Below, piece by piece: positions 46,945-57,129 of a stretch of 64,000 nt of DNA. A program made the position numbers and the translations under genes. The stretch comes from Ceratothoa steindachneri (Eukaryota > Arthropoda > Malacostraca > Isopoda > Cymothoidae). Location of the stretch: NCBI GenBank assembly GCA_963969495.1, contig OZ018321.1, positions 71,524,286 through 71,588,285 of the forward strand. The letters are read 5' to 3'. Numbering within the stretch: the first letter of the stretch is position 1; each line of letters opens with the position of its first letter. A model generated the notes under the pieces. It was given only the letters and a program-made list of their open reading frames with translations, was not told where the DNA came from and did not search any database.

Positions 46945-47720
46945 ATGGAGCTAGCGAGTGTCGGGCAGCAACAAACAAGGAGATATTATGACGCACAGTG
47001 AGAAGGAGGTTGATGATTATGCTAAAGTTGTTTGGTCTGATGAAAGCAACTTTGAGGTAGGTTCTTCACATTATTTTCCGTCAATTTAATACGCTTGTAC
47101 TCATTTTAATTGGATATCAAAGTTTTTAATGTATACCCAAAATGATAAGTAAAAATTGTATTTCTCCTCAGAACTTTGTAACCACTGCAACTGTTTCTAT
47201 TCGTTGAAGTATTGGGGAAACTTATGATCCGAGATGTGTTGTGCCAAAGGTTAAATTTGGAGGTGCAAGTGTACTGGTTTGAGGCTACATTTCGTCTTCA
47301 GGTACTGGATTTTTGTTCACTTTTGAGGGCAGAAAGAATTCCAACACATACACCAACATGTAAGACATTCCTTACGTGAATTTTTTAATGATGACATACC
47401 AAATGGTGCAATCTTCCGACAAGACAATGTTCCATGCGACACATCTAGAGTCTCAAAGGATGGGTTCGTAAAGAAAGGGGGACGTTGATGGAATCACCCC
47501 CTCAATCTCAAGACCTCAACCGCTTTAAATATTTGTAGTCACACTTGAGCACAAGAATGATGATGCACAAATGTTCCTCAAAAAGTGAATTAACAGTAAC
47601 AATTTATGAAGAGTGGCAGAAAATTGAGCCAACCATCTGTGCCAACTTAGTCGCAAGTATGCAAAAACCTATGATTAAAAAAATCAAAAGAAGAACACAT
47701 TAAATATTAGTTATTAATAG
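46945..47720 (+). mobile_element. Decayed Tc1-like transposase with an intron-like insertion
   Basis: The plus strand encodes KVVWSDESNFE (first Asp, 47024-47056), then a 115-bp segment, then NFVTTATVSIR, stop, SIGETYDPRCVVPKVKFGGASVLV, stop, GYISSSGTG. In another frame DDIPNGAIFRQDNVPCDTSRVSK gives the second Asp; near 47480-47530 MESPPQSQDLNRFKYL gives the third-Asp region. The order matches the Tc1 core 'VWSDESxF', 'VxxTVKFGGGSVMVWG', 'FQQDNAPxHTS', 'WPxQSPDLNPIE'. It lacks the N-terminal DNA-binding part and terminal repeats. The 115-bp insertion has GT and AG ends (see 47057-47171). Confidence 0.7.
47057..47171 (+). other. Intron-like 115-bp insertion in the Tc1 relic
   Basis: The segment begins GTAGGT directly after GAG and ends TTTCTCCTCAG, and removing it rejoins the transposase frame (NFE|NFV). 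It is either a short spliceosomal intron of the transposase gene or a fortuitous insertion. Confidence 0.4.
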
Positions 47721-47822
47721 AATATAGGTAACAATACTTATTTGTATCTGTCAAGTATGAAATATATGAGTTTCAATCATATTTTTCACTTTTTCATACC
47801 TGGCCCATAATTTTTGCCAAGG

Positions 47823-47943
<121 letters not shown>

Positions 47944-48487
47944 AATTCGAATATTGTTGCACAAAAATATATTTACTTGCTGATTATTATGATTTTTAGA
48001 TTTAAGACAGATTCAAGAGAGCTGCGCACTTTCCCTATCATATAATATACTTAAAACCAGGCAATGGCTTCACCACTCCAGCTTGCGCTTCGCTGCTGAG
48101 ATTAAGATTTAAAATCTAAGCAAAAGCAGCCATGGCTAAATTTTTAGAAATATTCTGAACCTCACCAATTATAATAATTTTAAAAAGGAACTCTTAAACT
48201 AAATTTCCCCCCTTTCAAAATATCACGTTGCTAAAATATAGTTATAGAAGAAGATGTATAAAAATACATTTTCTGAACTTCACCATTTTTAACTCTTTGG
48301 ATTTTAAAAAATTCACAAAATTTTGATACTTAGAATTATTTCTGAACTTAACCATTTTGTTTTTTAATATTATAAAAGAATTATTAGGAATAACTTTGAT
48401 AAAAAACATAAGTCATAACCAAACTAAGATGAAATTATTATTCAAATACTCAAAAAATCCCCTTCTAAAATTATAGAGTCAGTTAGG

Positions 48488-48514
48488 ATGATGATGATAA
48501 TGATGATGATGATA
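48488..48514 (+). repeat. (GAT)n microsatellite
   Basis: GATGATGATGATAATGATGATGATGAT, one interruption. Confidence 0.85.
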
Positions 48515-48676
48515 ACTAAATTTTCCACCGCGCATGCTCGACAGTTTACGCTCATGCATGACTGACCGTTAGTTATGATCGAACAACGTTGTGACCACAT
48601 AAACAGATTAAGCGTCTTATCTATAAATCCATATTTTAAGAACGAAATATATATTTTTTTATTTGGATGTCCTTTT

Positions 48677-48779
48677 GTAGGGGGGGAGAGGGGGAGAGAG
48701 AGTGGGGGTATAAAGGGGGGAGATAAAGGGGAGAGGAGGGAGGAGAAGAGAGTGGAAGGGTGGTGAACTAGGGGGGTAA
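48677..48779 (+). repeat. G-rich polypurine tract
   Basis: About 100 bp almost entirely G and A with several runs of four or more G. Such tracts can form triplex or G-quadruplex DNA; no function is implied. Confidence 0.8.
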
Positions 48780-48817
48780 AGAATGCACTGAAAATTCAAG
48801 CGGTTTACTTGTCCAGT

Positions 48818-48820
<3 letters not shown>

Positions 48821-48894
<74 letters not shown>
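48821..48894. repeat. (TA)n microsatellite
   Basis: 74-bp TA array. Confidence 0.95.
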
Positions 48895-48900
<6 letters not shown>

Positions 48901-48927
48901 AATCACGTTCTACAAATATTGGGTTAT

Positions 48928-48929
<2 letters not shown>

Positions 48930-48999
<70 letters not shown>
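48930..48999. repeat. (TA)n microsatellite
   Basis: 70-bp TA array. It lies upstream of the unclassified repeat that ends at the array starting 50254. Confidence 0.95.
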
Positions 49000-49002
<3 letters not shown>

Positions 49003-49640
49003 CGTATAATAGGCTTCCGACGATATACTATATATAACTATTCGTTGAGGGGGATTATTCTATATTTCGAGTGCGTGGTAATCTGATTGACCAAGGTTAG
49101 TTCAAAAGGGAAGGGGGGGCCTGGAGAGGCTTATTTATCTTCAATTTATTTAAGAAGTCGAACGGAACACAAGGATAAATAATATGGCTACCATTAATAA
49201 AATAGAGTTTTATTAAATAAACTAATCTGAGGATTAAGATTTGGAGAGATTTAAAACGGCAAACAAACAAAAAGAGGGAATGGTTCTCTAAACCGTTGAA
49301 AGCACGGAGTGGCGTTAACAAAAGGTTAAATGATTAAAGGTAATGCTTAGCTTACGTAAATACAAGGTTTTCGTGCAGAGGAAAGCGATGGAAAGAAATC
49401 TTCGGTCCAACTGGCGATTTCCAGGAGAAGGGGTTCTTCCGGGAGTGTCCTTAACGAGGGGGAAGGACTGTCTTCGAGAAGTGAGAGCGAGGTGGGGCTC
49501 GGAAGTACGAGCGATCCTTTTGACAGGATATCGGAGATGTTCAAGATGAACAATGGAGGTTATTTTTGTAACCAAGCGTTCTCTTGAAGAACGTTAAAAA
49601 GGGGGAATTAAATGATCTTGATGTGATGTCTTGGGAACGA

Positions 49641-49800
49641 GAACCGTTTCTTGACGAACGGGCTTAAAGAACAATGGCTGTTCTAATGTTGTTCTCTTTC
49701 TGAACAACAGGGGGGAGTGAGAACCGTTTCTTGTAAAACGGATTCAAAGAACAATGGCTGTTTTAATGATTTTCTTTTTCTTAACAACTGGTGGGGCTTG
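49641..49800 (+). repeat. 80-bp tandem subrepeats inside the unclassified repeat
   Basis: Two units, 49641-49720 and 49721-49800, each starting GAACCGTTTCTTG and containing AAAGAACAATGGCTGTT. Related units occur inverted at 63840-64000. Confidence 0.85.
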
Positions 49801-50212
49801 TTGACTTGGCGTCTCGAAGGGCACGAACCTTGGTACTTAAGGGATATTGTCCTCTTCTGGACAATAATGGTTTTCTCGGCAGAGTTCCTAGGTGCACAAG
49901 TAAGACCGGATCGGCTTGATGACTCGCGAAGATAATCTGGATCTGCTTCAATTGGGAAAAGCTATGGCATAAATAGCCGGAATCATCCCCATGGCGTAGG
50001 GGACAATTGGGTGGGGGACTTCGAGGGAACGTTCCAGTGGCGCCTGGAAAAATATCTTATCTGCCCATAAGCCTAATTCAATCTGGCGAGATTAAGGCAT
50101 GGAGGCAAAAGAGGGAGTGAAACTCCTTGAGTAAACATTAACTATGATGGGCGATAACGCGCCTTCAACTACCTCTCGCAGGATACACGTGGGTAATCAT
50201 GTGTTTTAAAAT

Positions 50213-50253
50213 GTGATAGAGGCTGAATCAAATCGGCCTCAGACCGTTCTATC
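50213..50253 (+). other. Terminal stem-loop of repeat copy A
   Basis: TGATAGA pairs with TCTATCA. Inner bases GGCTGA pair with TCAG(A)C around a bulge next to the outer stem. The stem-loop leads straight into ATATAT. Confidence 0.6.
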
Positions 50254-50257
50254 ATAT

Positions 50258-50322
<65 letters not shown>
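50254..50322. repeat. (TA)n microsatellite
   Basis: TA array with one AA interruption. It directly follows the terminal hairpin of repeat copy A. Confidence 0.95.
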
Positions 50323-50324
<2 letters not shown>

Positions 50325-50447
50325 CTAACATGGTCGAAAGGCAACTCATTTGCGGATGTTTCTTCTCGCATCGAAACCCGTCAAAACACTTTATGAAATA
50401 TTAAGAAAATACAAGTTAAAATTAAAAACGCTGCCACAGCTGTGGAC

Positions 50448-50450
<3 letters not shown>

Positions 50451-50506
<56 letters not shown>
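50451..50506. repeat. (TA)n microsatellite
   Basis: 56-bp TA array, preceded by the palindrome CCACAGCTGTGG. Confidence 0.95.
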
Positions 50507-50508
<2 letters not shown>

Positions 50509-50880
50509 TCCGGGTGTCTCAAAAAATATGACATCATTTGAGATGTCCATATTGGACATTGGACATAATAAGTGAGAAATATAGTAGTAGAGGGTTTTAG
50601 TAGGAGAAATAGTGGGGAAAATAGGGAAAACTATAATAGGAAAGTGAAAACGAAAGGTAGAATGAAAGACAGATCCCTGGTGAAAGGGTATCACTGGCTT
50701 TCTTTGCGTTTTGGTTTTGTTTTTTTGATAGCATATTACTATACTATCTGAGATGTCCATATAGGAGTAAAAGCATGGTTAAGAGATATGAAACTTAATA
50801 AGCTTAATTGTTAATATATCTAGTTTTATTCTACAAATTGCCAACGAAAAATCCATTGAGACGGTAATTCTCTATTCAAT
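50507..50880. other. Unassigned spacer with a direct repeat
   Basis: TGAGATGTCCATAT occurs near 50539 and again near 50749. No gene recognised. Confidence 0.4.
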
Positions 50881-50884
50881 TTAT

Positions 50885-52860
50885 TACAAATGTTCAATGT
50901 GTGCAACGCTTATGATGCGGTACACGTCAAGTCTATAGTCGAGTTCCTGCCACATTCACTGCAGCATGTCGGGTGTAACAGTATTCTCAGTCTTAGTGTC
51001 TCTTCCCTTGATTTCCTCTCCACAAGTAGGGAGTGGTTAGATATAGACCAGTCTTTTGACATAACACCACAGAAATAAATCGCGCGGTGTCACGATAGTT
51101 GAACGTGGGGGCCATTTTAAAAGCCCGTTTCTCCATCAGCAAGTACGCCCACTCAATTCATCTTCCTGGCAGATTCTCGTTGCAAAATGTTCGCACTGTG
51201 AGTTTCTAGTGTGATAAGAGTACCATCCTGTTAAAAAACTAATTGATTATGTTCATTTGCTTCAAGTTCGTCAACTTGTCAGTTCTGAAGCATCTCCAGA
51301 TAGTCGTCACCGGTCACGTTTCCCTCGAAGAAAAATGGGCTATGCACACGGTTATTTTTGATGGGGAATAAGGCAATCACTTTTGGTAAGTGCCTTTCTT
51401 GTTCATTTGTGGCATCTGGATTTTCTTCTAGCCATATGCCAAATTTTGCTTGTTTACTTTGAAATTCGTATGGAATGTGGCATCATCGATTAAAACAAGA
51501 TGCTTTTCAAAGTTGTCATCATCAAGTTTCTCTTGCATACGAGGGCGGTTAATAAGTTTTGCGAATCGGTAGGGCAAAACAGAGGAAGGGGGATAGCTGT
51601 TTGTGGGGGTGTTAGGACAAGTTATGACAAGTCAGGACCTGCAGCCGCACGCTCCTGCATTGTCTAGTTAAGAAGCAGTAGCTGATCGCAGATCGTCAGT
51701 CACAAATTTTCAACAATGGAGAAGGGTATGCACCACGCAGTAATCACAATTTTTAATCAAGGAAGGCAAGAATGCAAAAGAGATCCATGAACGCATGGTT
51801 TCAGTGTACACCAGCACAGCCCCTTCCTATGCAACCATTGCTCGCTGGAATAGGAAGTTCCGCCATGGTCGTTAGTCCTTTGAAGATGACCCCCGTCCAG
51901 GACGCCCGTCAGACGAGACCAACGGGGACAATGTGGCCCGTGTGGAGATGATGATCCTCGAAAATCGACGGGTGAAGGTCGAAGAAATCGACCGAGAACT
52001 TGGAATATCACATGGAAGTGTTATCAACATCATCCAAGACAATTTGGCCATGAACAAGGTATCTGCCCGTTGGGTCCGCAGGAACCTCACGCTCCATGAT
52101 CGACGTCAAAGTCCACAAGGCCAGAGTTGCACAAGCTGCCCTGCGTGAGTGCAGAATCGAGGAGCTCAACCATCCTCCCTACAGTCCAGATCTGGCCCCT
52201 AGCGACTACTTTTTATTCCAGCACTCAAGGCTGCACTGCCTGGACGCTGGTTTGGGGACGATGAAGATATCCAGCTCGCCGTCCAGGAGTGGATTGAACA
52301 GTAGTCGGGAGTTTTCTGGTTGTCGGGAATTCGAAGCCTCAGGGACAAATGGCGCAAGTGCATTGAAGTCGAAGGTAGTTATATTAAAAAATAATAAAAC
52401 ACTTTTGCTCATATCTCATTTCCTTATATCCTAATTGCGAAACTTATTGACCGCCCCTCGTATCTATACAGAACGTTTTACGTTTATGCTTACCACCTTG
52501 CTTTAAAGCCTGCACAAGCTGAAGTTTGTGCACGCGCAAGTCTTTTTTTATTATACTCCAAAAATTTGACTTTGGATTCCGGGTTTCCAGGATGTCTCTT
52601 CGTGCAGATTTCTTTGGCCTCCGACTAAACGTTTCCCGAAGATGGCTTATCATCTCCTCTGAAACTGCTGGCCATCCAGATCCTTTTTGGTACCACACTC
52701 AGCATTCATTTTGAAACATCTTATGCCATTTACAAATTTGCTTCCACGTTCGAGCTTGTTTAAGAAATCTTCTAACGAATCAACGTTGCGCATTCACATT
52801 TGACTGAGTTTGGACATAATTCCAAAAACAAAACGCCTTTTAAGGTCTGAAAGAATAAAT
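50885..52860 (-). mobile_element. Old mariner-type element split by a younger deleted mariner
   Basis: The minus strand upstream of the insertion reads NAECGTKKDLDG-like and SGWPAVSEEMISHLRETFSR, then RRDILETRNP...KKDLRVHKLQLVQALK and KHKRKTFCID (52698-52461). After the inserted 51540-52460 it resumes with MQEKLDDDNFEKHLVLIDDATFHTNFKV (51539 down; first Asp present). It continues in broken frames through HSPFFFEGNVTGDDY, WPPRS..VTPRDLFLWCYVK (about 51110) and the tail LDYRLDVYRIISVAHIEH (about 50960-50890). Without the insertion the element is about 1.05 kb, a normal mariner coding length. The third catalytic Asp reads Ile (STIVTP for SPDITP). Terminal repeats were not recognised. Confidence 0.75.
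51540..52460 (+). mobile_element. Internally deleted mariner element, copy 2 (nested)
   Basis: It starts CGAGGGCGGTTAATAAGTTTTG and ends with the inverse CTTATTGACCGCCCCTCG. TA lies outside each end (51538-51539, 52461-52462). The plus strand encodes the same protein as the copy at 30222-31153: ARVEMMILENRRVKVEEIDR, ELGISHGSVINII, RWVRRNLTLHDR, then a jump at about 52100-52110 to HKARVAQAALRECRIEEL, SPDLAPSDYFLF and the C-terminal tail, with a frameshift. The central catalytic segment is deleted at essentially the same place as in copy 1. It is 921 bp and sits inside the older mariner. Confidence 0.88.
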
Positions 52861-53401
<541 letters not shown>

Positions 53402-53409
53402 TATATATA

Positions 53410-53498
<89 letters not shown>
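53402..53498. repeat. (TA)n microsatellite
   Basis: 97-bp TA array with one C at 53411. Confidence 0.95.
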
Positions 53499-53502
<4 letters not shown>

Positions 53503-54160
53503 CAATCTGCACTCACTTAAACTGCCTTTATTTCTCAGTTCTCAGCAGTACCTACAAATTAAGGTGTGATCCGAACCACGTATAAACTTTCATAATTTTA
53601 TTAATAAATTTTAGAAATTTATACTTCGGCAAAATATGAATATTCCTTTTATTTAACACGTGACAAATTAGGACAGCAGGTATTAGCATATTTTTACCCT
53701 TTTCCCACTTCCTCATTCGAATTTGGAAATTCTGTTTTGATGAAATGTTTGGTGAAAGTAGCAAAAAACAATTTGACCGGGTCTACAAGAGAGAGAATGA
53801 AAGAAGTTTGCTATAATGTAGAGATTATGTCTCCTTTAAATCAGCCATTAAGCCTTTTTTCAGGTGGCTTACAGAGCATATGCGAAAATTAACCTGACCC
53901 CCCCCAAAAAAAAAAATCTAGTAATAATAAAAGATTCATCCAGACTTGGAGCTCGATTATCTTCAACTAAAGAACCATATTAATAGAAACGAAGTAATCT
54001 CGTATAAAAACCTTCCCGTTTTCACATCTTAAGTTTATCCAAGGATAAATTCATTTTCTTATTCTCACTTTAAAGAGATCCAGAGCAAGAGTACCATACA
54101 AGGAGCTCAGATGCATAATTTGGATGTTCATGGACAAAATCACAATTTGATATTATAAAG
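53499..54160. other. AT-rich spacer
   Basis: No recognised feature; short C-run and A-run near 53898-53915. Confidence 0.35.
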
Positions 54161-54162
54161 CT

Positions 54163-54210
54163 CCCTCCATCCCTCCCTCCCTCCCTCCCTCCTTCCCTCT
54201 CTCTCCCACC
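54163..54210 (+). repeat. (CCCT)n microsatellite
   Basis: CTCC/CCCT tetranucleotide run marking the jump from AT-rich to GC-rich sequence at the 5' border of the Jockey-like LINE. Confidence 0.85.
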
Positions 54211-55329
54211 CCCCTGGTAAGGGGCACGGCAATTTGCTTTCATGGCCGCCGTGCTGACGAGACTTAGCCTTTTCTCCTTCTTTCTCAGGCCCTGTCTTCT
54301 TACCCTGTTTCATCACTTTCTATACATCCTCTCCCACATCTTTCACTGCTCGGTCGCTAATTTCACAGAATAGACACCGCAAAGCTTTCTCTCACATAAC
54401 CATCCCGGATAGGGGCTGATGGGGGAGGGAACAATGTCCCCATCACCCCTGAGCTCAGGTTTGGGGGGTTGGGGTTTTTAACAACCTGCTTCACTTCTAC
54501 CCTCACCTTCCACATATACCCCTTCTGTCTCCGTTCACGGTCTTTAAATTTTATGCCCAGCCTAAGGTGGAGCCACCATGCCGAATGGCTGCCTGGCTAC
54601 TGGGCAAGAGGTGTGCTCCCAAATAGCGCCAGCTGGTTTAGCCGGCTCCGTACTCGTTCGCCTCTCACAGAGCGATCTACTTCGAAAGGTCATTAGCGTT
54701 TGCGTCCCATGAAAATAACATGGCCACCATACCCTTTCACCAGCATCGGACCTTCAAAACCTATGCTTTTAGGTGCAAGGGACTACCCTTCATCCCCTTC
54801 TCTGGGGTCGCCCAAAGGCGACCTCCTCTTTACAGCAGCAATTCCTCTTTTTCTTTCACAGTGGACTGCCAAGAAAGCACGCAGGTGGCCCAATATTGAC
54901 CGCTACCATAGAGAGCATTTTGATAGATCCAACGCCCTCAGAGGGGCAAAGGATGGCAGGGCCCTTTGGTCCATGCCCGCCAACGTCCAGCACTCGTGCA
55001 TTCTTAGTTTACAGGGGGTCACTGTTCGTTGTTCCCTCTCTTCTCCGACATGTGCCGGTTCGCTGGCCCAGGACTATCAAAAAGGTTCCTCGAATGTGAT
55101 ATGTGATGTCTTGGGAGTGAATGGCGACATGGAGACCACTCCTCCCTCAGAGAGACATAGTCTCTGAGGTAAACCAGCCATGGTCGGTAGGATCTTCCAT
55201 TGGGTCGAACCCGGGAATGCTGCCAAGCACATAACTCAGGTCTACCCCTGTCCAAGCTTTCCCTCAGTCACTTGAGTCCACGAGGATCCACAAGGAGAGG
55301 AGGGATCTTCTTCCCCAGCTGGTGTTTTT

Positions 55330-56870
55330 GTGACAGCCAAGACCTTCTCCATTCCAAAGAAGGATCTGGCAGAGGTTGATCCATCTAGCCTAGGGGCTCA
55401 TTCCGATGGAGGAGAAAAGCGGGTTAATTCTTCCCACCCTCTCCTAAGACGAAAACAAATCGTAAGAAAAAAGACTAAGTGCTCCTCTCCCTCCGCGGGA
55501 GCCACGGAAACGGACACGACCGCTTCAGTTTTAGTAAGCAACCAAATTAAGTTCTGCACGTCCTTTCCCTTTGCTTTTCCGGGTTTGGAGTTCCTGACTA
55601 AGACCAAAATTGCAAGTGCGCAAAGCGGAGCATCGATTACGTCGGGGACTCTCATTCAGAGGTTAAGTGGATTTTTCGAGCCCGCTATCTTTAAACGCTT
55701 TCTAGTCATTCGCTCCACTGATGGCAGCATGATGGCTAAGAGGGACATGTTTCTTCAGGAAAGAGCACTAACTAGCCTAATTGGTAGAGAACCGAATGTA
55801 ACCCGTTTCTCCGAGGCGGCCAAGATTAGTGCTCTTCGGACACTTGATGGCATCTCAGGGAGAGTGACGTGGCAGTCTACCGTGAACTTTGTGAAAGTAG
55901 TCTATGCGAGGGAACTCGTGGACTAATCTATAGATGATACCACATTAGAGCTGGCCGACGATGGAGCGGTCGAGGTAAAACGCAGGAGGAGAAAATCGGG
56001 AGGGACCCGAGACCCACCCATACATTCTTCGTCACGTTCGACTGTGACAGGCCCCTGCAGTCGACGCGTGGCGGTTGGCATCACTACCGCGTGAAGGCTT
56101 TCGTGCCAATGCCTGATGGGGAGGTGCTATTACTACCACCTATTCGGTCACAAGAATCGCTCCTCTAGATGTGTAAAGTCGGGGTTGTGCGAAGTCTGTG
56201 TAAGCTGCTCTAAGGCCGTACATAATAAGTCCAAATCGAGTATGGCCAATTGTGTCAATTGCAGAGAGACGCATCCCGCTTTTCTAAACAATGTGGTGCG
56301 TCTCCTCTTGAGAAGCAAATCCTGACTATTCAGGCCTAAAGTTGTCTGTCATTTTGCAAGCCTAAGGATTTGGTTCTGGCGGGCCCGGCGCTGCTTGGGA
56401 CGTGTTATGCTTCAATGTTATGGAAGACCCCCACTGCTCCTGACCCCTACGTGCATACGAGCACTGTCGTTTCTGCGCCCATTATGAACCCTTCTGCGGG
56501 TTACCCAGCCTTGACACTCCCCCGTTACAGCTGGTGGCACAAAGAGTTTGCATCCAGCCCGTGTTAAAACCAGGGCTCTCCCACCCCTTTCCCCAGCATG
56601 AGCATTTCTCGTAAGGCGAAACGGTCGCGAGCGGCCACCGACTCACATGAGGCAACACCCCTGAATTTGGTCGTGAGACCATCTACCGGGCTTCCTAAAG
56701 CTTCCCCTCAAATGGAGGATAGCACTAAATGAGCTTCGGCTCCTAGGCCCAGAGCTAGTGGTAGGCTGGAAGGCTCAAAGACAGAGAATCATCCAAAAGA
56801 GGGACCCCCGGCAGTGAAAAAGACTCGCATGGCGAGCCTAGCCTCCCTCGATAAGTCTTTGAGGGCACAG
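55330..56870 (+). pseudogene. Gag-like ORF1 of the Jockey-like LINE
   Basis: A 198-codon frame (55330-55926) has a basic N-terminal linker and a gag core (ATCTFL-type region RFLVIRSTDGSMMAKRDMFL...ITRFSEAAKI). In the next frame, about 56010-56110, TFVTFDCDRPLQSTRGGWHH...VKAFVPMP precedes the zinc knuckles CYYYHLFGHKNRSSRC and GLCEVCVSCSKAVHNKSKSS...NCVNCRETHPAF. The first knuckle has lost its second Cys (CYYY for CxxC). Gag binds element RNA and aids its delivery to chromatin. The remaining codons to 56870 are a Pro/Ser-rich tail. Frameshifts near 55980-56100 disable it. Confidence 0.7.
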
Positions 56871-57129
56871 TGCTTTCAGCGCATTTTCCGATCAACAGTC
56901 TTCGGAGGTTTGCCTCCGGGAAGCGTACGACCATTTCTGTGATGGTCTTCTCTTCGAATAGGGTCTCGCATGTCCTCCGAGCTAGGCCTGGATGGTATAT
57001 TTCTTCCATGAAATTGCTATCTGAGAAGAGCAGCGGAAGCTCGTCTCCTCCCGTTTTCTCTTGGCTATTTTTTGCAGGAGAACATGCTGGGCGCGTGCCC
57101 CCTGCCCACCCTCCCGTGTATAAAGGTTT

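Larger units (their letters stand above)
49600..50253 (+). mobile_element. Unclassified interspersed repeat, copy A (hairpin and (TA)n at its 3' end)
   Basis: Homologous to the inverted sequence at 63333-64000. Shared parts in order: about 80-bp tandem subrepeats (49641 on), a TATA-box-like GGCATAAATAGCCGG (about 49973), GGGGACAAT (about 49999) and TTCGAGGGAACG (about 50019), ATCTTATCTGCCCATAAGCCTA (about 50051), and a terminal stem-loop (50213-50253) that runs directly into (TA)n. No protein is evident in the shared part. Sequence from 49080 to 49600 may belong to the same element, but no second copy is available to test this. The promoter-like box and structured 3' end suggest a retroelement end or a non-autonomous retroposon. 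Confidence 0.65.

Noticed and set aside
50213..50253. Terminal hairpin as a Helitron 3' end
   Set aside because: No CTRR terminus follows the hairpin; (TA)n starts at its base, and no Helitron Rep/helicase is present.
50539..50762. Direct repeat TGAGATGTCCATAT as a target-site duplication or solo repeat
   Set aside because: No terminal structure or coding content lies between the copies; it may be a chance or minisatellite remnant.
55398..55655. Antisense frame inside the Jockey-like gag
   Set aside because: The sense strand has the recognisable gag; the antisense frame has no motif.
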